Positions 1-8,005 of a stretch of 64,000 bases of DNA are shown piece after piece (within the stretch, counting starts at the first letter, position 1; each line of letters starts with the position of its first letter). Location of the stretch: positions 1 to 64,000 of the forward strand of contig NZ_JAEQAZ010000063.1 of assembly GCF_016654115.1 (NCBI RefSeq), in the 5' to 3' direction. This DNA is from Streptomyces sp. MBT53. GTDB taxonomy: Bacteria; Actinomycetota; Actinomycetes; Streptomycetales; Streptomycetaceae. Made by a program: the position numbers and the translations under genes. Below the pieces are notes generated by a model. It did not search any database and was not told the DNA's origin. It saw only the letters and a list, made by a program, of their open reading frames with translations.

Positions 1-704
1 CGAGATCCTGAGATGTCTCGTGGGCCGGCCGGGGTGAGGGGTGGGCGTACGAGTCCGGATTCGTAGGCGAAGATCACGGCCTGGACGCGGGCGCGGGCGC
101 CGATCTTGGTGAGGATGCTGCCGACGTGCGACTTGACGGTGGTGGTGGCGATGGAGAGCCGGGCGGCGATCTCGGCGTTGGACCGGCCGGCGGCCAGGGC
201 CGCCAGGACATCGCGTTCGCGCTCGGTGAGATCCTCCAACCGACCCGAGGGGAGCGGGATTTCGGGTCGGGGGCCGTAGCGGACGGCGTGGATGAGGGCG
301 CCGGCCAGACGGGGGGAGACGACGGCATCTCCGGCGGCCACGGTGAACACGGCCGCGATCAGGTCGTCGGGGGTGATGGTGGCGGGGAGGAAGCCGTCGG
401 CTCCGGCGCGCAGGACGTCGTAGGCGTGCTCGTCGCGGTGTGCGGAGCTGAGGACGAGGACGCGGGGTGCTGCGGAGCCGGGGGTGCGGGTCTGCCTGAG
501 GCGGCGGACGGTCGTGGTGGCGCCCGTGGCGGGCAGGCCGCTGCCGAGGAGTACGACATCCGGTCGCAGGCGTTCGTGCAGACGGACGGTCTCGGCGCCG
601 GTGGTTGCCTCGCCGACGACGGTCAGGCCGTGGCAGGAGCCGAGGTGGGTGCGCAGGCCGAGGCGGTGCAGGGTGTGGGGGTCGGCGAGGAGGACGGTGA
701 TCAT
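1..704 (-). CDS. LuxR/NarL-type response regulator with degenerate receiver (3' partial)
   Basis: The frame opens at an ATG (704) with AGGAG about nine bases upstream and runs off the left edge without a stop, giving 234 codons. Residues 1-120 form a receiver fold and residues about 155-215 a LuxR-type helix-turn-helix (LTERERDVLAALAAG, then TTVKSHVGSIL). The receiver is unusual. The phosphoacceptor position, residue 54, reads VVLLGSGLP where the family has an Asp, the acidic pair near the N-terminus is DP rather than DD, and the usual Lys before the last helix is missing (GFLPAT). It is therefore probably an orphan or phosphorylation-independent DNA-binding regulator. No histidine kinase is visible; one could lie beyond the left edge. 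The MmpL gene upstream on the same strand ends 163 bases away. Confidence 0.85.
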   Translation of the reverse strand, partial: MITVLLADPHTLHRLGLRTHLGSCHGLTVVGEATTGAETVRLHERLRPDVVLLGSGLPATGATTTVRRLRQTRTPGSAAPRVLVLSSAHRDEHAYDVLRAGADGFLPATITPDDLIAAVFTVAAGDAVVSPRLAGALIHAVRYGPRPEIPLPSGRLEDLTERERDVLAALAAGRSNAEIAARLSIATTTVKSHVGSILTKIGARARVQAVIFAYESGLVRPPLTPAGPRDISGS

Positions 705-753
705 GCCGGACTGCTCCTGTGTGGGGGATGGGTGTCCACGGGGTGGCGGGAGC

Positions 754-774
754 GGTGTGCGGTGTGCGGTGTGC
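754..774. repeat. Three tandem GGTGTGC heptamers
   Basis: Three exact copies of a 7-base unit sit in the gap between the MmpL stop and the response-regulator start. A related GT-rich run continues for about ten bases. No function is evident. Confidence 0.6.
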
Positions 775-867
775 GGGGTGTGTGAGGGCGGTCCGGTCGG
801 GCCCCGGGCACGGGCGTGGTGCGCGCGTGCCCGGGGGGCATCGACGTACGGGGCAGAGGTGGACGGA

Positions 868-3111
868 TCAGACGTGCACGGGCTGGGGCTGGTCGTCGCT
901 CCCCGGTCCCGAACCCGGTTTGGGGGCGGTGGACTTGGCGAGTCCCTCGCCCTCGACGTCGACGTTCGGCAGGATCCTGTCGAGCCAGGACGGCAGCCAC
1001 CAGGCGGACTTGCCGAGCAGGGCCAGTACGGCGGGCACGATGGCCATGCGGACGACGAAGGCGTCGAAGAGGACGGCGACGGCGAGGCCGAAGCCGATCG
1101 TCTTGATCATGGCTCCGCTGGCGCCGATGAAGCCGGAGAACACGGCGATCATGATGACGGCGGCGGCGGTGACCACGCGTCCTCCGTCGCGGAAGCCGGT
1201 GAGGACGGCCTGTCCCGGTCCCTCGCCGTGGACGTACGCCTCCCGCATCCGGGTGACCAGGAAGACCTCGTAGTCCATGGCCAGGCCGAAGACGATGCCC
1301 ACCATGAAGATCGGCATCAGGCTCATGATGGGCCCGGTCTCCTCCACTCCGATCAGGCCCGCGAGCCAGCCCCACTGGAAGACGGCGACGACCGCGCCGA
1401 GAGCGGCGAGGACGGAGAGCAGGAAGCCGAGCGCCGCCTTGAGCGGGACGAGGACGGACCGGAAGACGGCCATCAGCAGCAGGAAGGCGAGTCCGACGAC
1501 CAGGGCCAGATAGGGGACGAGGGAGTCGTTGACCTTCTGGGAGAAGTCGACGTTCACCGCCGTCTGGCCGGTGACCAGCAGTTTCGCGCCGGTGTCCCGC
1601 TCGATGGCCGTGCCGGTGTCGCGGATGTGCTCGACCAGTTTCTCGGTGGCCTCGGAGGCGGGCTTGGACGAGGGGACGGTCGTGATGATCGCGGTGTTTC
1701 CGGCCTGGTTGAAGCGGGGCGGGGCGACGGCGGCCACGTCGTCGAGCTTGCCGATCCTGGTGACCACCTCGGTGGCCGCCGTCTTCGCGTCGTCGCTCTT
1801 GGCCGTGTCGACCACGACGACGAGCGGGCCGTTGAAGCCGACGCCGAAGCCCTCGGCGAGCAGGTCGTAGGCGCGGCGCTGGGTGGTGTCGGTGGGCTGG
1901 GCGCCGTCGTCGGGCAGGCCCAGGGTCATGGAGGCCGTCGGGACGGCGATCACACCGAGGCCGACGACACAGGTCAGCAGGACGGCGACCGGACGCCGGA
2001 GCACGAACTGCGCCCAGCGCACGCCCATCGGTGACTTTGCCGGGGTGTTCGCCTCACTGGGCTGCTTCCCCGTACGGGGCTTCTTCGTCCCGGCTTTCCT
2101 CTTGGACAGCACCCGGTCACCCGCGAAGCCGAGCAGTGCGGGCACGAGGGTGACGGCGATGATCACCGCGATGGTGACGGATCCGGCGGCGGCGAAGCCC
2201 ATCTTGGTCAGCATCGGGATGTTGACCACGGCGAGTCCGGCCAGCGCGATGATCACGGTCAGGCCCGCGAAGACCACCGCCGAGCCCGCGGTGCCCGTGG
2301 CACGGGCCGCGGCCTCCTGCTTCGGGTGTCCCTCGGCGAGTTCGGACCGGTAGCGGGAGACGATGAACAACGCGTAGTCGATACCGACCGCCAGCCCCAG
2401 CATCAGGGCCAACACCCCCGCGTTGTCGCCCAGTTCGAGGGGCGAGTTCAGTGCGGCGAGGGTGAGGAAGCCGATGCCGACGCCGATGAGCGCGGTCAGC
2501 AGCGACAGTCCGGCGGCGACCAGGGAGCCGAAGGTGATGACCAGGACGACCGCCGCGACGATCACGCCGATGACCTCGGCGGCGGCGCCGTGGGCCGCCA
2601 CCTTGACGGCGTTTCCGCCGGCCTCCACGGTGAGTCCGGACGTACGAGCCTGCTCCACGCTCTTGTCGAGCGCGTCGTGGGAGTCGGAGTCCACCTCGGC
2701 CGCGGTCACCTTGTAGGTGACGGAGATGTACGCGGTCGAGCCGTCCTTGCTGACGGCCCCGGCGGTGTAGGGGTCGACCGCGGAGGCCACCTGGTCGGAG
2801 CCGCTCGCGATCTCCTTGGCGACCTTCCGCACCTCGGCCTTGTTGGCCGCGGTGGTCACCGTCTGTCCCTCGGGGGCCTTGAAGACGATCCGGGCGGTCG
2901 CTCCGTCCGAGGCTGAGCCGGGGAACCGCTGGTCCAGCAGGTCGAACGCCTTCTGGGACTCCGCGCCGGGCAGGGTGAAGGGCAGTGCCTTCGTGGCCGG
3001 CGCGCTGAGGGCGGCGATGACGGCCGCGCCCAGCAGGGCGAGCCAGACGAGGAGGACGACGGGGCGCCGCCGGAAGGAGGTATGCCCAAGTCTGTACAGG
3101 AATGTAGCCAT
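868..3111 (-). CDS. MmpL/RND-family membrane exporter
   Basis: A 747-residue integral membrane protein of the MmpL (RND superfamily) type, expected to export lipids or small amphipathic molecules using the proton gradient. It has the duplicated architecture of the family: a first transmembrane helix near residues 17-38, a large extracytoplasmic loop, a helix bundle, then a second copy. Each half carries the proton-relay Asp-Tyr pair (GIDYALF near residue 244; AMDYEVF in the second half). The frame is open upstream to 3270, but MATFLYRLG at 3111 is preferred because the positively charged N-terminus then leads straight into the first helix, with GAGAGAG just upstream. The TetR gene lies upstream on the same strand, so the exporter is probably its target, although no copy of the operator appears in the 271-base gap. 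Confidence 0.9.
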   Translation of the reverse strand: MATFLYRLGHTSFRRRPVVLLVWLALLGAAVIAALSAPATKALPFTLPGAESQKAFDLLDQRFPGSASDGATARIVFKAPEGQTVTTAANKAEVRKVAKEIASGSDQVASAVDPYTAGAVSKDGSTAYISVTYKVTAAEVDSDSHDALDKSVEQARTSGLTVEAGGNAVKVAAHGAAAEVIGVIVAAVVLVITFGSLVAAGLSLLTALIGVGIGFLTLAALNSPLELGDNAGVLALMLGLAVGIDYALFIVSRYRSELAEGHPKQEAAARATGTAGSAVVFAGLTVIIALAGLAVVNIPMLTKMGFAAAGSVTIAVIIAVTLVPALLGFAGDRVLSKRKAGTKKPRTGKQPSEANTPAKSPMGVRWAQFVLRRPVAVLLTCVVGLGVIAVPTASMTLGLPDDGAQPTDTTQRRAYDLLAEGFGVGFNGPLVVVVDTAKSDDAKTAATEVVTRIGKLDDVAAVAPPRFNQAGNTAIITTVPSSKPASEATEKLVEHIRDTGTAIERDTGAKLLVTGQTAVNVDFSQKVNDSLVPYLALVVGLAFLLLMAVFRSVLVPLKAALGFLLSVLAALGAVVAVFQWGWLAGLIGVEETGPIMSLMPIFMVGIVFGLAMDYEVFLVTRMREAYVHGEGPGQAVLTGFRDGGRVVTAAAVIMIAVFSGFIGASGAMIKTIGFGLAVAVLFDAFVVRMAIVPAVLALLGKSAWWLPSWLDRILPNVDVEGEGLAKSTAPKPGSGPGSDDQPQPVHV

Positions 3112-3382
3112 GATGGTGCTCTCTCGGTCAGGTCGTTGGCGACGCCCGTCAGGGCATGAGGGCGTGCGGGGGTACCCCGACGGCGTGAGCGGCGCGCGTC
3201 GGGTGGGGGTGTGTGCGATTGCGCGGGGACGCGGAAAGGAGGGGAGGGCGCGTCGTCGCGCGGCCGTCATTGGCCGGGCAGGGCACGGAAAGCCGACGGC
3301 GCGGGAAGCCGGGGCGGGAAAGGTGTGCGGTGCACGCCGACGGTGGGGAAGGTCGGCGCGTGAAGACCCGGATTCGGGTGGG

Positions 3383-3973
3383 TCAGATACCGAGTGCGGG
3401 GAAGACCAGTGCTTCCATGTTCCGCCTGAGGTCGTCCTGGGTCATCGCCGTGTCGCTCAGCAGCGGGCGGGCGACGATGATGCTGACCAGCATCGGCGGG
3501 ACGAGGTCCAACGCCGGGTTGTCCGGGGCGAGTTCGCCTCGGTGGACGCCACGCTGGAGGATGGCGCCGATGTCGTCGAGGGCCGGGTTGAGCCTCACCT
3601 CTCTCAGGGTGCGACGGAGTTCGGGGTTGCTGTAGATCGCGTGGCCCACGCTCAGTTGCAGAGCCGCGTCCCGCGCGAGCCGTTCGTCGTCGGAGTGCTC
3701 GGCCAGCGCGTACAGGTCGCCGCGCAGCGAACCGGTGTCGATCAGGTCGATCCGCGTCGGCCTGCGGAACTCCACGGCCGCTGCGACCAGTTGGGGCTTG
3801 CCGCCCCAGTCGCGGTAGAGGGTGGCCTTGCTGAACCGTGCGCGGGTGGCCACGGCCTCCATGGAAAGGGCCTCGTATCCGACCTCACGCAGGAGGTCGA
3901 GCACGGCGTCGTAGAGCTGTGCCGCGCGCAGGGGGGTGAAGCGGCTGCCGCGAGCGGTGGACTGCTCGGCCAT
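3383..3973 (-). CDS. TetR/AcrR-family repressor
   Basis: A 196-residue one-component regulator. Residues about 15-60 are the TetR N-terminal helix-turn-helix (the recognition region reads ATRARFSKATLYRDWGGK) and the rest is a helical ligand-binding and dimerisation domain. GGAAGGAGCAGGTC precedes the ATG. Two copies of a 16-base operator lie immediately upstream within a 20-base-arm inverted repeat, as expected for autorepression. Gene order (tetR then mmpL, same strand) suggests control of drug or lipid efflux. The ligand cannot be read from sequence. Confidence 0.9.
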   Translation of the reverse strand: MAEQSTARGSRFTPLRAAQLYDAVLDLLREVGYEALSMEAVATRARFSKATLYRDWGGKPQLVAAAVEFRRPTRIDLIDTGSLRGDLYALAEHSDDERLARDAALQLSVGHAIYSNPELRRTLREVRLNPALDDIGAILQRGVHRGELAPDNPALDLVPPMLVSIIVARPLLSDTAMTQDDLRRNMEALVFPALGI

Positions 3974-3993
3974 GACCTGCTCCTTCCCTCTAC

Positions 3994-4059
3994 AAAACGG
4001 TGCCGTTTTCTTCGGACGGCATCAGACTAGCGAGGCCACGAAGAAAACGGCACCGTTTC
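3994..4059. promoter_or_regulatory. Paired TetR operators inside a 20-bp perfect inverted repeat
   Basis: AAAACGG-TG-CCGTTTT (3994-4009) and AAAACGG-CA-CCGTTTC (4044-4059) are each near-perfect palindromes centred 50 bases apart. They also form the outer parts of a larger inverted repeat whose 20-base arms (3995-4014 and 4039-4058) match perfectly around a 24-base spacer. The position, directly upstream of the TetR start, makes them the likely autoregulatory operators. The symmetry would also allow control of a divergent plus-strand transcript. Confidence 0.75.
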
Positions 4060-4139
4060 CTATGTGGCGTGAATCACATCTCATGGATGATGACTTCGCC
4101 CTTGGCGAGCGGGCCTTCCTGGTCGGACGCGACGGGCAC

Positions 4140-4735
4140 GCAGACACCGGTCACGGCATCGCGCCAGCCACCGTCCGTCCCTCATCGAACGCGCTCGGCG
4201 CCGGTGCGACATCGACGACCTCGTGGTCGACGCCTGCCTCACCGACGGCAGTCTGGACGGCGGCACCGCCTCCAACCCTCGTGGTGTCCCCGGATGCAAA
4301 TGGGCCCAGACATACGCGAAGGGGCTGGGTGTCGCCGACGCCAGGTACTCCGTGAACGCCTGCCATCCGCTGGGCGACCAGCTCGGCGGTGAAGGCGTCC
4401 TGGCCAACGAGGCGACCTGCGGCCGGTCCACGAATTCCGCCCGTCAGGATGCGACCGACCCCGGCCGTTCCGGCGACATGCGCGAGTTCGAGGACACGAC
4501 ACGAGCGGAGGTGGAGTCCGGGGCCGACGTCCACTACCACGTGGAACCCATGTAGGAGGGGAACCGCACTGTGCCCTACGCCTTCGTCATGGTGGCTGCC
4601 GGCACGACCGGCGAGCTCCGCACCGACGTGGTTCCCGACGTCATCTACAGTCCGGTTCAGCATGCGTGGGTCAACATCGGCCTCACGGCCTGCGGTTCCT
4701 GCCGCGGTCCGCTGCCCACCCCCGGCGTCAAGTGA
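4140..4735 (+). pseudogene. DNA/RNA non-specific endonuclease-type toxin, broken
   Basis: In one frame (starts near 4223 and earlier) the protein reads NACHPLGDQLGGEG, then STNSARQDA, then SGDMREFED and HYHVEPM. This is the pattern of the His-Me-finger non-specific nuclease domain found at the C-termini of polymorphic toxins. A TAG at 4553-4555 interrupts it, but the same frame continues with EGNRTVPYAF and IYSPVQHAWVNIG to a TGA at 4733-4735, exactly as the family does (a Tyr is expected at the stop). The N-terminal delivery part is missing and the segment before 4200 does not align in this frame. A SUKH immunity gene starts eleven bases after the end. Family assignment is from motif memory; the stop is seen directly. 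Confidence 0.6.
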
Positions 4736-4746
4736 GAGGCCGACCC

Positions 4747-5814
4747 TTGCACGACATGGTGAGCCGTCTGACCGAGTTGCTCCCGCCGCCCGAGGCGGGG
4801 GTGGAACCACAGTCCTGGGACCGGATCCAGGCCGTGTTCGGCACCGTGCCGCCCCGGGACTTCCGGGACTTCGTGGACACCTACGGCTACGGCAGCCTCG
4901 ACGGTCTGCTCGGTGTCCGCCCTCCCGGCGGCCTGGGAAGAGAGGTGGAGGACCCCGCCGTTCGGGAGCCGTCACCGGTGGCCGAGCAGGAGCTGCGGAC
5001 CTTCCACGGACCGGTGCGGTTCCCGCCCTGGCCGGCTGAAGGAGCGCTGCTGAGCTGGGGCACCACACCGGTCGGCTACGACCTCTTCTGGCGCAGGCAG
5101 GGCGACGACCCGGACAGCTGGCCGGTGGTGGTCGCGGCCTATCGCAGCGGGACGGCACTCCAACTGCCTTACGGAATGGCGGAGTTCCTCGTCCTGATGC
5201 TCGGCGATCCGCTGGACCGCCCCGCCGACATCACCGGGATCGCGGGACATCCGCACTCGCGGTACCTGGACGTCCGCACGGAGGAAGAACTGGAGGATGC
5301 CGGGGACGACCCCTGGGAGTACCTCGACGACTTCTGGGACGAACGCGAACGCGAACGGGCGGACGGCGACGAGGTCACCTGGGTACAGGACCGGGGACGG
5401 CACGGCGCAGACAACCCTCCCGTGCCGCGGCTCGTCGTCCAGGGTTTCGGCCTGGACGGCGACGACCTGCGGGTGTCGGCGACCCTGGACCTCGACCCGG
5501 CCGAGCCGCTCACGGCAGCCGTACGGATCGGCGGCCCGAACGGGGACGTCCTGCGCCGTGCGGGCGTGCCGGTGTCCATGTCGGGTGGCTCCGGGCAACC
5601 GCTCGTCCTCGACATCGTGCTGCCCGAGGACACGAACGGGACGGGCATGTCGTGGCGGGAGCTCGTGCACGCCATGACCCACGAGTCCGAGTGGAGCCTG
5701 TCGCTCTCGGTGGAGGACACGGCGATCGGTGCCGCACGCGCGCGGCACGGCATCGTCACGGGCGTCGGCATGGAGGAGAGCGGGGTGAACACGGCATGGG
5801 GATCATGGCCGTGA
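4747..5814 (+). CDS. SMI1/KNR4 (SUKH) family protein, probable toxin immunity protein
   Basis: The N-terminal 160 residues match the SUKH pattern (WDRIQAVFGTVPPRDFRDF, then a YGYGSLDG turn). SUKH proteins commonly neutralise nuclease toxins of polymorphic toxin systems, and this gene directly follows a broken nuclease toxin gene, which supports that role. I prefer the TTG at 4747 because GAGAGG lies eight bases upstream; an ATG nine bases later (4756) is the alternative. At 355 residues it is longer than a single SUKH domain. An acidic linker (EEELEDAGDDPWEYLDD) leads into a C-terminal region of about 130 residues that I do not recognise. Confidence 0.75.
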   Translation: MHDMVSRLTELLPPPEAGVEPQSWDRIQAVFGTVPPRDFRDFVDTYGYGSLDGLLGVRPPGGLGREVEDPAVREPSPVAEQELRTFHGPVRFPPWPAEGALLSWGTTPVGYDLFWRRQGDDPDSWPVVVAAYRSGTALQLPYGMAEFLVLMLGDPLDRPADITGIAGHPHSRYLDVRTEEELEDAGDDPWEYLDDFWDERERERADGDEVTWVQDRGRHGADNPPVPRLVVQGFGLDGDDLRVSATLDLDPAEPLTAAVRIGGPNGDVLRRAGVPVSMSGGSGQPLVLDIVLPEDTNGTGMSWRELVHAMTHESEWSLSLSVEDTAIGAARARHGIVTGVGMEESGVNTAWGSWP

Positions 5815-6190
5815 ACGGTGGAAAGCGTCGCGTCGCTCTCGTCGCCGCGGCGGCTGCCACGGCGACGACGATCGCCGGCTGGCTCCTGTTCGCGACAAGC
5901 ACGCCCCCGCCGTCCGCCCCGGCCCCCGTCTCGCACGTCGACACCGCCACCCGAGCCTGCCTCCTGACGTCCACGGACCCGGACCCGACCGGCATCTGGG
6001 CGGCGATGCAGGACATGGCAAGGACGAGCGCCAGGAATGTGGTGGTGCAGCGTTACCGCCTGCCGACCTCCGCGAACGCGTCGCACACGTCCACTTCGTG
6101 GTCGTCGCCGATCGACCGGTGTCAGAAGCGACACATCTGAGCCCGGACGCGGTGAGTACGACGTCCGTGGCCCGGGCGATAGGTCACTGA
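5796..6190 (+). pseudogene. BMP-family ABC transporter lipoprotein, frameshifted remnant
   Basis: The ATG at 5796 overlaps the SUKH stop. The product starts with a basic stretch and a hydrophobic helix (VALVAAAAATATTIAGWLLF), then RACLLTSTDPDPTGIWAAMQ, which resembles the mature N-terminus of BMP-type substrate-binding proteins. Near 6060 coding character leaves this frame (which stops at 6140) and continues in another (HFVVVADRPVSEATHLSPDA) to a TGA at 6188-6190. The product is far shorter than a complete BMP protein, so both an internal deletion and a frameshift are likely. Recognition rests on short motifs only. Confidence 0.45.
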
Positions 6191-6208
6191 GCGGTGCGCG
6201 CTGTTGCG

Positions 6209-6400
6209 TCAGAGCCAGTCCCGCCGCTTGAAGATCAGGTACAGGCTGACGCACACCACGCCCATCAGACCGATCGCGAAGGGGTATCCGAAGCGCCACC
6301 CAAGCTCGGGCATGTTCTCAAAGTTCATGCCATAAATGGTCCCCACGAGCGTCGGAGCGAAGAGAATCGCGGCCCAGCTCGAGATCTTCTTGAAGTTGTC
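6209..6400 (-). pseudogene. CorA-type magnesium/cobalt transporter, C-terminal fragment
   Basis: Read on the minus strand the segment gives KKISSWAAILFAPTLVG, then the CorA signature GMNFENMPELGW, and ends in LYLIFKRRDWL and a stop. This is the last two transmembrane helices of a CorA-like channel. About 62 residues are recognisable. The cytoplasmic domain is absent upstream, where the sequence loses similarity, so this is a truncated gene end and not a functional transporter. Confidence 0.75.
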
Positions 6401-6781
6401 TACCTGGGGATGCTGACCTGCGATGATACGGCTCTGATGGCCTCTGGCCTGCGCGGATGGATCTTTCAGCGTCTGATCGGATCATGCCGCGCTACGCAGC
6501 CGATTCTCCCCACGCGCTCCCCGGCGCCGGCCATACTCCCCAGATTCTCCCCAGCGAGGGTGTCCCGGAGGGATCCATGCCACGTGTGCTCGTGCTTGCC
6601 TGGCGGCCGGGGGAAGTCACTATGGGTTACCTCTGAGGTGTCGTCCAGACCACCGCTGTCGACCGTGGTTCACCGGTCTTTGGGGCACGCTCTGGGCACG
6701 CCGTGCGATCGGTGGAGGCCATTGCTGGAGCATCCGGCTGAACGACCGTCCAGCGATTCAGGGCGCCTCCTTCGGCGCACG
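6401..6781. other. Gene-free stretch
   Basis: No frame shows convincing coding character or family motifs. It contains short repeated CTCCCC elements between about 6500 and 6560. The stretch joins the CorA remnant to the regulatory region of the CDF transporter. Confidence 0.4.
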
Positions 6782-6831
6782 GGACGGACTGGAGAAGGCT
6801 GGCCGGGAGCATCTGCCGTTCCAGTCCGTCC
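6782..6831. repeat. 12-bp inverted repeat, potential stem-loop
   Basis: GGACGGACTGGA (6782-6793) is exactly complementary to TCCAGTCCGTCC (6820-6831) across 26 bases. There is no T-run, so it is unlikely to be a simple terminator. It ends right at the -35 element of the promoter upstream of the CDF transporter and may be an operator-scale or RNA structure. Confidence 0.5.
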
Positions 6832-6856
6832 GCATGAGTTCGCGTACATCGGGCAC
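6832..6856 (+). promoter_or_regulatory. SigB-type promoter for the CDF transporter
   Basis: GCAT, a 15-base spacer, then GGGCACTCG. This fits the stress promoter pattern repeated through the window (GNN(T/A)-N15-GGG(T/C)AC-NCG). The expected transcript start is about 75 bases upstream of the ATG at 6940. Confidence 0.5.
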
Positions 6857-6875
6857 TCGGGTGCGGTGATGGACG

Positions 6876-6899
6876 GGCTCATCCACCGGTGGATGAGCC
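6876..6899. promoter_or_regulatory. 24-bp perfect palindrome, possible operator or leader hairpin
   Basis: The half-site GGCTCATCCACC is followed immediately by its exact reverse complement. It lies just downstream of the predicted transcript start and 40 bases before the CDF gene, a good position for a metal-responsive repressor site or a 5'-leader hairpin. No ArsR- or Fur-like regulator is encoded nearby. Confidence 0.55.
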
Positions 6900-6939
6900 G
6901 GTGGCGGACGTACGAGGCGAGGTCTGGGTGGGCGGTGTG

Positions 6940-7887
6940 ATGTCCGGAGGAGCTGACAACCCCGCCGAACAGGCCCGGCGCGTCCGCTCGGACCGGCATA
7001 CCCGCGTGACCGTCGTCGTCGCGCTCGTCGCGAATCTGGGCATCGCCGTCGCCAAGGCCGTCGGGGGCTTTGTCGCCGGCTCGCCCTCCCTGTTGTCGGA
7101 GGCCGCGCACTCGGTGGCCGACTGTCTCAACGAGATCTTCCTGCTCACCGCGTTGCGTCGCAGCCGACGCCCGCCCGACCGGTGGCATCCGTTCGGCTAC
7201 GGCAAGGAACGGTGGTTCTGGTCGTTGCTCGCCGCGATCGGCATTTTCGTCATGGGCGGCTGCTTCTCCTTCTTCCAGGCGGTCGAGGCCCTGCGGAGCA
7301 CCGAGACCGTGTCCGTGCCGCGCTACCTCACCGGAATCGCCGTCCTCGTTGTCGCGCTGCTCGCCGAGGGCGGTTCGCTGCTGCGGGCGCTGCACCAGGC
7401 CCGTCAGCAGGGCGGTACGGCCCCCGACCCGGCGCATCGCACGGTCATCGCCGAGGACGGCGCCGCCGTGGTCGGAGTCGTTCTCGCCATGACAGGGATG
7501 GGACTGCATCTCGCCACCGGGAACCCGGTGTGGGAGGCGGCGGCCTCCCTGACGATCGGACTGTTGCTCGTGTATGTCGCCTACCGGCTGGCTCGCGAGT
7601 CCCGCGACCAGCTCATCGGCGCCGCCATCGACCCCGAACCGCGCACCGCCATCCGACGCATGCTCGACGGACAGCCGGAGATCGACAATGTCGCCCAGCT
7701 GCTCACCATGCGTCTCGGGCCGGACTCGGCACTGGTCGCCGCCCGGATCGACCTCGTCCCCGGCCTGGACAGTGAGGAGGTCGAGACCGTCTCCGAGCGC
7801 ATTAAGAAGGCCCTGTCCGATCGATGGCCGCAGGCGGACCAGGTCTTCCTCGACATCACAGAGGCACCACCCCGCCCAGGGCGATGA
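6940..7887 (+). CDS. Cation diffusion facilitator (CDF) metal transporter
   Basis: A 315-residue CDF protein, expected to export divalent metal (Zn, Mn or Fe) in exchange for protons. Six transmembrane helices cover residues about 20-210. The helix-2 site reads SEAAHSVADCLNE (the HxxxD metal site); the helix-5 counterpart is AEDGAAVVG, with an acidic pair instead of HxxxD. RWHPFGYGKERWFWS after helix 2 is typical of the family. A cytoplasmic ferredoxin-like C-terminal domain follows (EIDNVAQLLTMRLGP). The frame is open to an ATG at 6889, but that codon lies inside a palindrome, so 6940 is chosen. It is preceded by a stress-type promoter and the palindrome. Confidence 0.88.
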   Translation: MSGGADNPAEQARRVRSDRHTRVTVVVALVANLGIAVAKAVGGFVAGSPSLLSEAAHSVADCLNEIFLLTALRRSRRPPDRWHPFGYGKERWFWSLLAAIGIFVMGGCFSFFQAVEALRSTETVSVPRYLTGIAVLVVALLAEGGSLLRALHQARQQGGTAPDPAHRTVIAEDGAAVVGVVLAMTGMGLHLATGNPVWEAAASLTIGLLLVYVAYRLARESRDQLIGAAIDPEPRTAIRRMLDGQPEIDNVAQLLTMRLGPDSALVAARIDLVPGLDSEEVETVSERIKKALSDRWPQADQVFLDITEAPPRPGR

Positions 7888-8005
7888 GGGGATCCCTGTC
7901 AACCAACAGTCGGGCAGGTTCTCGTCGCGGTCACCGGAGGCAGCGCGCCCGGTTTCGCCGTGCCGTTTCCGGGAACTCGGATCGCGCCCCCGGGTCGGAC
8001 CGACC

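Noticed and set aside
754..780. GGTGTGC repeats as a possible CRISPR or phase-variable array
   Set aside because: Only three 7-base units without spacers; too short for CRISPR and outside any coding frame.
484..2034. A 516-codon plus-strand open frame over the response regulator and MmpL
   Set aside because: Antisense to both genes, with no motifs and a biased Asp/Gly/Glu composition.
3167..3180. GGGGTACCCC upstream of the MmpL gene as a SigB-type promoter
   Set aside because: No GNN(T/A) element occurs at 14-16 bases on either strand.
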